Shown here piece after piece: positions 11,422 through 22,372 of a stretch of DNA of 64,000 nucleotides (the first letter of the stretch is position 1; the number at the start of each line of letters is the position of its first letter). The DNA comes from Gongronella butleri (lineage: Eukaryota > Mucoromycota > Mucoromycetes > Mucorales > Cunninghamellaceae): the NCBI GenBank assembly GCA_025201375.1, contig JAIWZP010000087.1:21792-85791 (forward strand), in the 5' to 3' direction. The notes below the pieces were generated by a model, which saw nothing but the letters and a program-made list of their open reading frames with translations, had not been told where the DNA came from and made no database searches. A program made the translations under genes and the position numbers.

Positions 11422-12108
11422 ATGGTTGCTTTGAACTTGCCTGCTGACGTGTTGGCCAGCGCTGACGGTGCCCCCAAGCTTTTCAACAAGTGGTCCTATG
11501 AGGACGTCGAAGTCAAGGATATTTCCTTGGAAGACTATATTCAGGTGCGCAAGCAAGTCTACTTGCCCCACACCGCTGGTCGCTTCGCTGTTAAGCGTTT
11601 CCGCAAGGCTCAGGTAAAAACGAATAAGAAGGCATCCTCCTTGACAAACATGAGCCATTGACACGATTTTTTTCGCTCTTTTTTAAAGTGCCCCATTGTC
11701 GAGCGTTTGACCAACTCGCTCATGATGACCGGCCGCAACAACGGCAAGAAGCTCATGGCTGCCCGCATTGTGCAGCACGCCTTTGAGATCATCAACTTGT
11801 TGACCGACCAGAACCCCGTGCAAGTGTTGGTTGATGCCATCATCAACACTGGCCCCCGTGAAGACTCGACCCGCATTGGCTCGCAGGGCACTGTCCGCCG
11901 CCAGGCCGTCGATGTCTCGCCCCTCCGCCGCGTCAACCAGTCCATTGCCTTGATCACCATTGGCGCTCGTGAGGCTGCTTTCCGCAACGTCAAGACCATT
12001 GCTGAATGCCTTGCCGATGAGCTCATCAACGCTGCCAAGGGCTCCTCCAACTCGTATGCCATCAAGAAGAAGGACGAGCTCGAGCGCGTCGCCAAGTCCA
12101 ACCGATAA
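11422..12108 (+). CDS. RPS5: 40S ribosomal protein S5 (uS7)
   Basis: Small-subunit ribosomal protein of the head, near the mRNA exit channel. Two exons (11422-11613 and 11689-12108, phase 0) give 203 residues. The protein is nearly identical to eukaryotic uS7 throughout: [33 protein letters not shown], a [10 protein letters not shown] block, [15 protein letters not shown] and the invariant C-terminus ending [12 protein letters not shown]. Length matches the human protein (204). The ATG lies two bases after a likely leader-intron acceptor. Codon use is the most C-ending and regular of the window, as expected for a highly expressed gene. Confidence 0.97.
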
Positions 12109-12145
12109 ATTATCCCCCCCTCCCTTCCACGCCACGCACCAATTC

Positions 12146-12464
12146 ATGCCTCGTCGTCAATCCCTCATTTCCAACTCTCTCTTTTTTTTATATCGTTATT
12201 TTCTTTTTCGTCAAGCTTGAAAAGTGCATAAATCCCGTTCCTCGCATCGAGGACACCAATAAAAAAAGAATTAAAAGCCTTTGTTCATACAGAATTTGCT
12301 CCGCGTTTTTGATGCCTCGTCGCCAATCCCTCATTTCCCGCTCTCTTTTTTTTTTTATATCGTTGTTTTCTTTTTCGTCAAGCTTGAAACGTGCATAAAT
12401 CCGTTCCTCGCATCGAGGATACCAGATAAAAAAACAGAAAAATCTTTGTTCGTACAGAATATGC
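12146..12464 (+). repeat. two-copy direct repeat downstream of RPS5, each copy with a perfect short hairpin
   Basis: Copy 1 is about 12146-12299 and copy 2 about 12312-12464, roughly 85-90 percent identical by eye. Both begin ATGCCTCGTCG(T/C)CAATCCC, contain a shared CGTCAAGCTTGAAA segment and the perfect inverted repeat TCCTCGCATCGAGGA, and end in a TTTGTTC(A/G)TACAGAAT segment. They lie in the presumed 3' UTR or terminator region of RPS5. Confidence 0.8.
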
Positions 12465-12711
12465 GATTTGAAGGAGGAAAAAAAAAAGGACAAAGAGAAT
12501 GTGCAGTGAAAATAGGGGGCGGGGCATTCTTAGCCACGTGACTCTCAAAAATAGGCATTGATTGTTCCGCGACGCCATCATTTTTTTTTTTTTATCATTT
12601 CAGGTTCATTTCCGGTCCTGATTTCTTTCGCCTTCTTTTCCCTTTTTTCTGATTTTTTACTCCCCTTTTATTTTTTTCTTTCTTTTCTCGTTTTATTTTT
12701 TTATTGCCTTC

Positions 12712-14475
12712 ATGTTCAAGCCTTGCATGCCGGGCGTCCGATGCCAGTGTGGCAGCTCCAAGGAGACTGGCACCATGGTGCGTTGTGTCAGGTGCTGCTA
12801 CAAGCAACATTTTTGCTGTGTTGTGCGTGGCATGCCAGCGAATGAAAGAATCAAAGGATTTGGAGGACATTGCTGCTTTTATTGCCGTCCGTCTGTGACG
12901 CCAGTGCCCCCTTTGACAGTCGTGCCACCTTCTCCACCGTCATCAACGCTACGAGACTCACCGTCGCCAAAAAAACAAGCGCGACGCGAAACATCGTGCG
13001 ACCATCAAGACGCCAGACCGCTTTCTGATTTGTCCGCCACTGTTGACTGCCAATCCCCTGCCGTTGCACCCATTGTCACCCCCTCGTCTTCCCCTGCTAT
13101 CAATCAAAAGCAAGATCTGCCGCCGCCACCGCCGCTGCCCAACGTTGTCCAGCAAGAGATGCGTCACGGGATCACGCGTCTCCTTGCGCAAGCCTTGACG
13201 AACCAAATCGACAAACTCGACACCGACAATGACAAAGACCGCGTCATAGGTCCATTGCTCATGTCCTTGGACCAACTTGCACGCATTCCGGTGGACAATG
13301 GCATTGACAACAAAATCCTTCGCAGAAACCATCCCTCCAGGGGTGTTCTTCTGGCAACGCCCATTGGGAAAAGGGGCAAAACCAGGAATAGCAACCCCAT
13401 GATTTTGCTTCAGGGACGAATTGACGTGAGACGCAGCACCGCACCCACCATTCCCGCCTGCCACGCATTTCCAGGCGTCAATCTGATCATCAACACCTTG
13501 CGACACGCGCGCGACACGTCGGACGCGCACACAAGCCTCCCAATTCTCTCGGAAATGCGGTACTCTTGCACACCGACCGCGCAGCTCGTGACCATCGTGC
13601 CCACCGACGAATCTCGCCTGTGTCTCGCCCTTGTCCCGTATCGCAGCATGAAGGCCAGCGAGGAAATCACCGTCCAATGGCCATGGCATGAGCACACACT
13701 CTTGCAATCGTCGTACGATGCTTGGGAAAACAAACAAAAGCCAAAAGAAGTCCTGAAACACGCGGACACCACCGAATTGAAGCAAATCTATACCATTCTC
13801 AACCGCTGGCAGCAATTCTTTGCTCCGTGTGCATGCCTGCACCGGCGCGACAGCAAGTGTTTCTTGGCCTGGGCAACATCTTATGTCAAACTCAAGTATC
13901 AAAGCCGCCTCTTTGCCCAATTGCCCACCATCCGCCCCGATCCCGCCAACTCGCCATTGCCACTCTCCATCATCGGTCTCACGCCACGCTCGTCACCCGG
14001 CTCGACCATGTCCACACCCACATTGTCCACCGTGTCAGATGCTTCTTCAAACACATCACCAAACCCCAATGCCCAGGACACAATTACCACGCACACGCCG
14101 CACGACGACGCGCCTCTCTTTACGATGGACCCCATCGTTCTGCTCACACAGACCATTGGTAGGCCAAAATAACAAAAAAAGAGAGAAAACACGTTTAAAC
14201 TAGTTTTTGCCTTTTTAGATGCTTGCTCCCATTTGTCTGAAATGACCATCAAGCACGCGGAATCATTGCCGCTGGTCAGTACACTCGCGCACGAACCGAC
14301 CAAACTCGCCAATGCTCGCCTAGTCACTTCAGACACATCACATGCTTCACCACCCTCGGATCCGCGGCCTATTCTCCAATTGACCCCCGCACAGACCACG
14401 CGCCTGCGCCACGCGCTCATGCCGACAAATCTCGAAATGCACATGTCACGCAAGCGCAAGAACCCATCCTCGTGA
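12712..14475 (+). CDS. PHD-finger plus SET-like protein, Set3-type chromatin factor
   Basis: Two exons (12712-14158, 14219-14475) give 567 residues. Residues 11-58 form a PHD finger (C11, C13, C25, C28, H33, C36, C55, C58). A low-complexity Pro/Ser linker follows. Residues from about 200 to 330 look like a degenerate SET domain: a PSRGVLLATPI segment, the RYSCTPTAQLVTIV segment in place of the usual RFINHSCxPN block, and KASEEITVQWPWH in place of GEEI...YG. PHD-then-SET order with a weak SET domain is characteristic of yeast Set3/Set4 and animal MLL5, which act in histone deacetylase complexes and are generally regarded as catalytically inactive. The N and H of the canonical NHS motif are absent. 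The C-terminal third is Ser/Thr/Pro-rich and ends in a basic KRK motif. Role in a Set3-type complex is inferred. Confidence 0.72.
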
Positions 14476-15343
14476 ATATCGAACAAATCACTTAATGCCG
14501 TCGCTTTCCTCCCCCCTCCTCTTTTTCAATTCCATTGTTGCCTCGTCCATACCCTGTTCTCCTCCTCCCTACCTTCATCGCCCACTCCACTTTCTGTCCC
14601 CTGATATTCCGCGTGGCAAGGATTAAAAATGAACATAATTTCCACTCTGGCCTGTTTTTTCTTTTTTTTCGTGGTGCCTGTTTGACACCTGCTTTTTATG
14701 GCTTGCTTTAAGTGTCTCTTTCATGATGTGTACGTTGTGCTGATTAAACCCCAAAAACGCTCACGCGACTGACAGGCATGATCGCAATTTTTTGAAAAAA
14801 AAAAAAATCAATCATGTTGGCCATTTCTCGAGATTGGGTGATCCTAATGGGTTCAAAATTCACTCAGAACACGCGCATCCCATAGGGCCAGCGTTTTGCT
14901 GATTTCATCCTAAAACGCTTGTGCGAGTGACATGTGTGATCGCGTTTTTTGTAAAAAAAAAAAAAAAAAAGTCAATCATGTTGACCATTTCTCGTGATCA
15001 AATGATCCAAACGGTATCGAACTCGCTCAAGACGCGTTTATCGCACGGAGCCATCACTTTTGCTGCGAGTATAAATGAACCACAATATGATAGAGGGATG
15101 CAGCTCGTTGGCCGGGAAATCACACATTTTCCAAACCGACATCTGGTCATTGTACAAACACGTTGCTGTACACTGCAAATTATAGCCGGCATCGTGCTTG
15201 GGCAGTGGTGTCGTACTTGAAAGGCTTGGCCAGTGGAGAATGGCACGCAAAACGCAGAAAGGTTTAAATTCGTAGGGGATGTCCCTTTTTTTTATAATTG
15301 TATGAGAAGGATGCAAGGTAAAAAAATAATAATAACGACCTGT
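14476..15343. other. convergent intergenic region with a tandem repeat
   Basis: Space between the 3' ends of the Set3-like gene and the ornithine acetyltransferase gene. Apart from the two-copy repeat described separately, no gene is seen. An open frame at 14921-15220 covers the second repeat copy and is not supported. Confidence 0.5.
14739..15040. repeat. two-copy tandem repeat, period about 159 bp
   Basis: Unit 1 starts at 14739 and unit 2 at 14898. Both follow the order GCTGATT, AACGCT, CGAxTGACA, GATCGC, a T run, a long A run, TCAATCATGTTG(G/A)CCATTTCTCG and a GATCC-containing tail. Divergence is moderate, so the duplication is not recent. Confidence 0.7.
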
Positions 15344-16778
15344 TTACGAGCGGTAATCGGCATTGATGGTGACGTATTCATGGCTCAAGTCGCAGGTCCA
15401 GAATTTGGTCTCGCTGTCGCCAAGACCGAGATCGACCTCGATGACGAGGTCCTCCATCTTGAGGATCTCGGCGGCACGCACCTCGTCCACGACCTCGGGC
15501 TCGCCGCTGATCATCAATGGAAGGGGCTTGGAGTTGTCGGTGGGCACAAATGTCACGCTGACCTTGGACGGATCCACCTCGATGCCGCTGTGGCCCAGGC
15601 TCGCGCAGATGCGGCCCCAATTGGCATCCTGGCCGTAAAGCGCCGTCTTGACGAGCTTGGAGGTCGAAATGTGCGACGCCGCCTTTTTGGCAGACTCAAA
15701 CGACGTGCCGCCCTGGCAATTTTAAAAAGAAAAGAAAAAATGAATTAATAAAAGAATTAAACGAGGACGCGCCTTTTTTTCCCTTTTTCCCCCCCCCAAT
15801 TGTTTTTACCTTGATGTGCAGGGTGACGAACTTGGTGGCACCCTCGCCGTCACGGACGACAAGCTGTGCCAATTCTGCGGCAAAGGAAGTGAGGCTGTCG
15901 CGGAAGATGGTGTAAGCGGGGTCATTCTTTGTCTCGATGCGGACGCCGCTTGCGCCATTGGCGAGCGCGCAGATGGTATCGTTTGTGCTCATGTCGCCAT
16001 CGATGCTGATGGAGTTGAAGCTGCGGTCTGCGGCATACTTTAAGGTTTCCTGCAACAATTCAGGCGCGACATAGGCATCGGTGACGATGAAGCCCAAGAG
16101 GGTGGCCATGTTGGGGTGGATCATGCCTGCACCCTTTGCAATGCCGGCCATGCGGAATTCGGGACCATTTTCCGCAGAGAATTGGCCAGACATCAGCTTG
16201 GGAAACGTGTCGGTTGTCATGTACGCGACAGCCGCGTCCATCCAGCCGCCATCGTGCTCAGACGAAAGACGCGCATACGCGTCTCTGATGCCGGGCTCCA
16301 ATTTATCCATCTTGAGCTGCTGCCCAATCACACCCGTCGACATAGTCAACGCGCTAGACGTGTGGCCCGTCAATTCGTCCATGATCGCCTGCATCCGCTT
16401 CGCATTCGCCAGCCCTTGCTCGCCCGTCACCGCATTGGCACACCCGGAATTCGTCACAACGCCATAAATGTCCTTGTTCTTGTTCTTTTGCAACGTCGCT
16501 TGGCTCACAAGCACCGGTGCAGCCTTGAACGCGTTCGTCGTGAACACCGCGGCCGCAGAACATGGCTGCTCAGACACAACAAGCGCCACGTCCTTGTTGC
16601 CGTTCTTTTTGATCCCGCACGCAACACCAGACGCTCGGAAACCCTTGGGATACGTCCCGGACGACGGAATAAACGACTGCTTGCGCGCAGACAAGTGGCT
16701 AAAATCGTGGCTGCCACTGCTGTACATACGCTTGGTGCTCGACGCAAGGCGCGAAACAAGAGACGACGTGCGAGTCAT
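15344..16778 (-). CDS. ARG7: Mitochondrial glutamate N-acetyltransferase / ornithine acetyltransferase (ArgJ family)
   Basis: Bifunctional enzyme of the arginine acetyl cycle, moving the acetyl group from N-acetylornithine to glutamate in the mitochondrial matrix. Exons 16778-15810 and 15712-15344 (phase 0) give 445 residues, like yeast Arg7 (441). An N-terminal Arg/Ser-rich segment without acidic residues is a plausible mitochondrial presequence. The self-cleavage site is visible: [15 protein letters not shown], with the scissile A225-T226 bond; Thr226 becomes the nucleophile of the beta chain. Other family blocks include [31 protein letters not shown] and GQDANWGR. It is transcribed towards the Set3-like gene and divergent from the desaturase at 17667. 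Confidence 0.96.
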
Positions 16779-17666
16779 TCTTTTTGGTTCAATAAAAAGA
16801 AAAAAGGTGAAAAAAGGTGAAGAAAAAGATGAAAAAGAGTGAGTCATGGAGCGGGGTCGCCTTTTATACGCTGACCGCGGCGGAGATTGAATGCGTTTTT
16901 TTCGCGCCCCTGTCCATTTTGTCCCACTTTTGACAGCTGTCTGAGTCATTTGCATGTCACTGTGATCCAAAAAAACGCGCTCGTTCGCGTTTTTGCGCGG
17001 TTTTTTAAAACGCGCAGATGGATACAGCGCATACATGCTCCCAAAGTGGCCAATTCCTTAAATAAAATAGAATTGGCTTATGCCTTTGGTCGCTGCTCAA
17101 TTTTAAACCGACGTTGCACGCAAAATAGGACAAGCGCGACGCGAACACAATATCCACATTCCAGGATTCAAGTAAAAGATCATGTGACTTGCGCACCCGG
17201 ACACAGACACAGCTTGCGCCTTGCCCCTCCTCAAAAAAAAAAGACCAGTGGTATTGAAAAAGGGAGTCAATTGGCAACAATGCATCGTCTGAAGCCGATT
17301 TTGTGATCTCCAGCTAGAATTCACAGAAAGTAGTATGATCCGTGGAAAAAAACAAGGGGAGGCAATCTGGGGTTGGCCAATCAAAGCGCGATACTTGATT
17401 TTTTTTTCTTCTTTTCTTTCGTTCTCGACGTTTTTTCCGCCTTTTTTTTTTTCTTTTTTTTCTTCTTTCCTCTTAATTCCTTGTACATAGGCGCCCTTTG
17501 TAGATCTGTCCCTCTTGCACAAACAAAAAAAAAAAAAAATCGTCCCACTTTTTTTTTTTTCTTGCTGCTGTAGATAGTTTTCGTATTTTTTTTTTCGTCG
17601 GTCACTCGTCCCGTCACTCTATTTTTGGCTCTCTTTTTTCCCTTTTTTTCGTTCATCTTGTTGATC
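16779..17666. other. divergent intergenic region, ARG7 (-) / desaturase (+)
   Basis: No gene is seen. The half nearest the desaturase (17395-17660) is strongly pyrimidine-rich with several T runs. A possible leader-intron acceptor (CTGCTGTAG) ends at 17573. No clear TATA box is identified. Confidence 0.5.
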
Positions 17667-18800
17667 ATGCCCCCTTCTGTCACGGAGACGACGCAGCGCA
17701 CGCGTGCAGCGGCTGACGTGCCACAGCACCCCGACTATCGCGCACCTCTATACAATGGCCGGTGGAAACGGTCGATACCCTATGTGGATGAGGACTTTGC
17801 ACGCGACGATATGGACGAGCCGCACTTGAAGCGCAAGCACACGATTTTGCGCGAGCATCCCGAGGTGGAGAAGCTGTACGGGACGGAAATTCGCACGTTT
17901 TACGTGACGATTGTGCTGAATGCGCTTCAATTGGGCCTTGCGTATCACTTTGGGCAGACGCGCCACTTTAGCTGGTGGCAATACCTCGTGACGGCGTACA
18001 TTGTGGGTGGCACGGCCACGGCCATGCTTGGCGTCGTGATCCACGAGGCGTGCCATTGTCTGATTTTTGGCCAAAAATGGCTGAATCGCTATGCCGGCCT
18101 GTTTGCCAACATTTGCTTGCCCGTGCCCATTGCACAGTCGTTCCGCCGCTATCACATTGAGCACCACACGTGGCAAGGCGTCGACGGCATGGACCCGGAT
18201 TTGCCCCTCGAATGGGAAAAGCGCCTGATCAAGGGCAACACACTGTGCAAACTGCTCTGGGTCTTCATCTACCCGGTCATGTACGTCGTGCGTGGCGCCG
18301 TCATGCAGCGCGACCGCGGCCTCGTCATCTCAAAATGGGAATTGATCAACCTCGCCTTCAACATTGTCACCGACACTCTCATCTACAAGATCTGCGGACC
18401 CATGGGCCTCTTGTACTTGCTCCTGTCCCTCTGGTTCGGCTACTCGCTGCACCCCGGCGCCGCCCACTTTGTCCAGGAACACTATACCTTTGAAGACGGC
18501 CAGGAGACATACTCGTACTATGGCATCCTCAACATCCCCATGATGAACATTGGCTACCACAACGAACACCACGATTTCCAAAAGATCCCATGGACAAAGC
18601 TGCCTCAGCTAAAGTCCGTCGCAAGCAAATACTATGACCAGCTCGCCTACCACACCTCGTGGGTCCTCGTCCATTGGTATTTCATCACACAAAAGACCAT
18701 TGGCCCCCAATCCCGCGTCATCCGCAACTACAAGGATTTTAAATTGGGTCGCTCGCTCCTCGGCAAAATCAAGCTCTTTGAACAGGCCGCAAAGAAATAA
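17667..18800 (+). CDS. Sphingolipid delta-4 desaturase (dihydroceramide desaturase)
   Basis: A single-exon 377-residue membrane desaturase that introduces the 4,5-trans double bond of ceramide in the ER. The N-terminal DES-family lipid-desaturase segment contains HPDYRAPLYNGRWKRSIPYV-type sequence and DEPHLKRKHTIL. The three iron-binding histidine boxes are all present: H126-EAC-H130, H163-IE-HH167 and the H298-NE-HH302 pair, plus the conserved FVQEHY segment near 268-273. Four or more hydrophobic segments surround them. Length agrees with the DEGS/DES1 family (about 320-380). The ATG at 17667 is chosen because upstream codons in the same frame are only a phenylalanine run from the T-rich leader. 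Confidence 0.95.
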   Translation: MPPSVTETTQRTRAAADVPQHPDYRAPLYNGRWKRSIPYVDEDFARDDMDEPHLKRKHTILREHPEVEKLYGTEIRTFYVTIVLNALQLGLAYHFGQTRHFSWWQYLVTAYIVGGTATAMLGVVIHEACHCLIFGQKWLNRYAGLFANICLPVPIAQSFRRYHIEHHTWQGVDGMDPDLPLEWEKRLIKGNTLCKLLWVFIYPVMYVVRGAVMQRDRGLVISKWELINLAFNIVTDTLIYKICGPMGLLYLLLSLWFGYSLHPGAAHFVQEHYTFEDGQETYSYYGILNIPMMNIGYHNEHHDFQKIPWTKLPQLKSVASKYYDQLAYHTSWVLVHWYFITQKTIGPQSRVIRNYKDFKLGRSLLGKIKLFEQAAKK

Positions 18801-21634
18801 AAAAAAATTGGATGACATTTGCGTTTTATTTTATTTTTTTTTTTCGTTTAATCATTCTTCGAGGGCGACCTTCCGGTGCGTCCACCTGAGACAGCGTCCA
18901 TGCCAAGTGCGCCAACGCCCAGCTCTTCTCCAGCGAGCGCGATTTGGACACGTGCCCTTTTTCTTTTTTGTTGTTGAGACACAAGGACATGCATGGGTCA
19001 AAACATGTTAAAAATGCGTCGCCGCCGTCAAATGGCTCTTTTACAATGCATTTTTTTTGATACACCATGAGGATCGGAAAAAGAGTCACGCCATGGCTTT
19101 AATTGAGCCCATCCACGCGGCCCTAGGTTGCGTAAATCAAGAAATATCATACAAAATAGGCCAAAATTGGAGATTCTGAAAAATGACGAACGGATCGCCA
19201 CAAACCTTGGAGAAAAGCAAAGGGCCGTCATCCAATTCATATTATGGCTATGACAGACTCGGCATTTTCAAGTACGTCGGGGAGAAAAAGACAAAAAAGC
19301 GCGAAAATGGCCACATTTTGATTTACACAGCATCCCACGACGACGCACTTTTAGCGGCCTGAAATTTACAAATCTCGCGCATGTCACCCGTGCGCACACG
19401 CGGGTGCCGGTGATCGGCCATTAAACGCTTACAGCGCGTGACTTTTTTGACGCGTCAAAAATGATCCTGTTTTCGACACGTCGAGAAGCGCGTCAATCCC
19501 TAGTATAGTCGGCTTGCCATGCATTGTACATAAACAATTAGATGATTCTCTCCGAGAAATCGTTTATGTTTTGGTTCTAGCGCACTTCTCCACCGAAGGA
19601 TGAGCATTTGAAAACAAGGTCTCTGACGCATAAATCCGTTACTTTTTCTCGAAATCTACAAAGCGGGTGTCGCTGAAACTTGCACGTTGTATCATCCCCG
19701 CTGGCGTACATCATCCACCCAAGTTTAGCGAGTATCGACCAGAATCGAGCCGGGCGCCGTGCGAATGGGCGCACTAAATAACTTAAGCCAGCATTTCTCA
19801 CGCTACAATGGTCCGATCCTTGTCAAATTTGAACCAGTTGTTCCTCTTGGGAATGAAAATCAGTACAAAAAGATGGATGGCACAAGGTGTGATTTTGGGG
19901 AATTTTTGAGTCATAAATCGAATTTTATGGTCGTATGAATACCTTTGCGAAATATCATGCAATCTGATGCCGCAAGACGCGTCGCACTGTGAAAAGGTCA
20001 GCTAGAAACCCGGGATAGACGCAGTTTGCAGCAACCAAAAGTTCTTTAGAGCTCGCTACGCGCAGATAAAAAAAATGGCCGTGTCGGGCCCTCCAAAAAA
20101 AATTCGTAAACTGGGTCGCCAGAATGGCGCCAAACTTGCACAAAAGAGTAACAGAATGGAGAAACCGCGAGAAATGCCAAAAACAGCTATGGTCCATCTG
20201 CTCATTGACGAGCAATGGGCAATTTTCGACTAAACTTTCCCGGCGAATTGCTCCGCGAAAACAGACCATAGAGCCTTGCTGTCGCTTGCATCAAGACAAA
20301 GGTGCTCCTGACGCATGAAATTGAAAAGGGCAGAGGGTGCGTGATGCGGCACAAGCACCATTTATCATATGCAGCAGATTTGCTAATGAATTTCAGGTCC
20401 ATACCAGTTCGGCCAGAACGGCTATTTTTTACTGATCGCCGACACTTTCATACGCGTCGCGCCGCGCTCTTTTTGATGAGCTGCATTTCAAAGCGCTGCG
20501 GCCACTCCTCGTTGAATTTGCTCTGTGATGAAAAATTACCGCTTTTTGCGTTTTACGCGAAAGTCAGTCATTGGATGTTCTTTTTTTAATGCATCATTGT
20601 CGGTAAACGGTGTGTATTTACCATGTGGTTGAAGGACGTGGCGATCTGGGGACCTAAATTTGACCGTTTTCAAGTTGTCGACTCTACCCCTTGCAAAATT
20701 GGCGATTTTCGAAAATGGCCGCTGCGCGCCATCTACTGGCCGCAGTGCCTCGCGGGTGGGCTTGATTGCACATGGAAGCTTGGCATTGTACGCTAAAGAA
20801 CAAGGAGCCTCATCTGTAATCATTTTCTTGGCAAACAACCAAAATACGATAAAATCAAGCCAACCTGCGATTTCATCGGCAAACACTTGGATCGATGGTC
20901 ATTTTTAATGCACAAGTTTGTTACAGAACCCCACATTCAATTGTAGCGCAAACCTCGGCGCGCCAAAAGTCGTCTCCGTTGCTAAGAGAGAGCCCAAAAA
21001 ACAAAAAAAGTTACAAAATAAAGGGCACATTGTGCCAAAAACATTTATTCCCTGCCTTGACACTATATTCATTTGCTGCAATCAAGTCGTCGCTTTACAA
21101 CGGGTGCGCGTTCGACGCACGTGAGCGCGTCTGGCTGGCGCGCAATCATAATATTTCACAAACCAAATGCAGAAAGCGCATTTTCGTTTCCATTGGCTGT
21201 TTTAATGACAGATGACCGCGTCCATTCGATGCAGCTTAACCATTACCATCGAGCGAGGCCACTTGCGTCCACATACGACGCGCCAGTGTCGAAAAATTGG
21301 AAAATGGGTAGCAAATCGGGGTTTTGCGACCGTTTAGAGGGCTCTTTTTGGTCACCCGCTCGTTCCCATTTCGAATTGTTTCCTGGTTTTCCTTGCTCTG
21401 CCCTTTTGCTTTATACTCGGCCCGCGCCCACCTTCGCCGCTTGCAGCACATACCCCCCAAGTCACGCAAAAGCGTTCTTTTTATTGTTCTTTTCTCACTC
21501 TGGTGACTCGCCTAGCGTTTGCGTCTCTTTCTGATCGCCAGCCAGCTGCTTGTTCTTGCGACTAATAGTGTCCACAGCTTCTCGTCTCCCGTCGTTTCGT
21601 TTTTCGTCCATTTTTTTGTCATTTTACACGTATC
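18801..21634. other. 2.8-kb gene-poor region with a diverged dispersed repeat
   Basis: No protein-coding gene could be supported. Short open frames here have no recognisable domain and biased composition. The part at about 20.09-20.70 kb is a diverged copy of a repeat also seen at 41.78-42.40 kb. The last 300 bp, pyrimidine-rich from 21480 to 21630, probably hold the promoter of the oxygenase gene at 21635. Confidence 0.5.
20090..20700 (+). repeat. dispersed repeat family R1, copy 1
   Basis: Two blocks align with 41780-42400 in the same order and orientation. The first has GCCAAACTTGCACAAAAGAG and ATGGAGAAACC here, matching ACCAAACTTGCGCACAGGAG and ATGGAGAAACC there. The second has GTGGTTGAAGGACGTGGCG and GGACCTAAATTTG here, matching TGTGGTTGAATGGCGCGGCG and GGACCTAAATTTTG there. 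Identity is estimated by eye at 60-75 percent. No coding potential is visible. Confidence 0.65.
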
Positions 21635-22372
21635 ATGCCCAAAGCCAAAAAGCAAGCCAATGCGTCGGGCGGGTCCGGCGGCAAAAAGGAGACGCGTGGT
21701 GTCGGCAAGGCTTCCGAGACCTCGCCCTTGCCACCGATCCCCAAATTGATGCCCAAAACGGACGGCCTGGCCGTGACGGAGCTGGAGCCGCAGCAAATTT
21801 ACCTGGTTCATGATCTTTTCACGCCCAACGAGTGCCAAAAGCTCATTGATTATTTTGAGCAGCACTTGAAGCCGCAGGCCGTGGCGTCTCTCGTGCCCAA
21901 GCCCGGCGAGGCGTTCCGCAGCAATGACCGGCAATCCATGCAGAGTCCTGTGCTTGCCAAGCTGCTGTGGCAATTGGGCGTGGCACGCGCTTGCGAGCAC
22001 GAGGGCATTGTCGCGGCAAGCGGGCCGCGGACACCGTGCGGACTCAATAGCAACATCCGCATTTATCGCTATCGCCCGGGCCAGCGATTCGAGGCACATT
22101 ATGACGACACCGTCAAGGATGATGTCACGGGCTATTGGACGGACTGGACCCTGCTCATCTACCTCAATGGCGACATGCAGGGCGGCGAGACCGTCTTTTA
22201 TCGCGACCACGGCGCCAAAAAGAAGAAAACCACCAAACCGCCCATTGTTGTCCAACCAAAGCAGGGCTTGGCCTTGCTCCACCGCCACGGCCAGCATTGT
22301 CTGTTGCACGAGGCATTGGAAGTCACCCGAGGCAACAAATGGGTGCTACGAAGTGACGTGCTCATCCGATAA
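21635..22372 (+). CDS. 2-oxoglutarate/Fe(II)-dependent oxygenase, prolyl 4-hydroxylase-like
   Basis: An intronless 245-residue protein with a basic, Lys/Gly-rich N-terminus (residues 1-30) and a P4Hc-type double-stranded beta-helix domain. The iron ligands are visible as H155-Y-D157 and a distal His at 221 or 225 (GQHCLLHEA). The segment WTLLIYLN and the GGET motif (183-186) are typical of prolyl 4-hydroxylase catalytic domains. The usual basic residue that binds the 2-oxoglutarate carboxylate would be R232 or K235 in EVTRGNKW. Length fits compact fungal members that lack signal peptides, so the enzyme is probably cytosolic or nuclear. Substrate is unknown. Confidence 0.88.
   Translation: MPKAKKQANASGGSGGKKETRGVGKASETSPLPPIPKLMPKTDGLAVTELEPQQIYLVHDLFTPNECQKLIDYFEQHLKPQAVASLVPKPGEAFRSNDRQSMQSPVLAKLLWQLGVARACEHEGIVAASGPRTPCGLNSNIRIYRYRPGQRFEAHYDDTVKDDVTGYWTDWTLLIYLNGDMQGGETVFYRDHGAKKKKTTKPPIVVQPKQGLALLHRHGQHCLLHEALEVTRGNKWVLRSDVLIR

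Noticed and set aside
15233..15748. 171-codon plus-strand frame over the end of ARG7
   Set aside because: Antisense to the well-supported ArgJ C-terminal exon.
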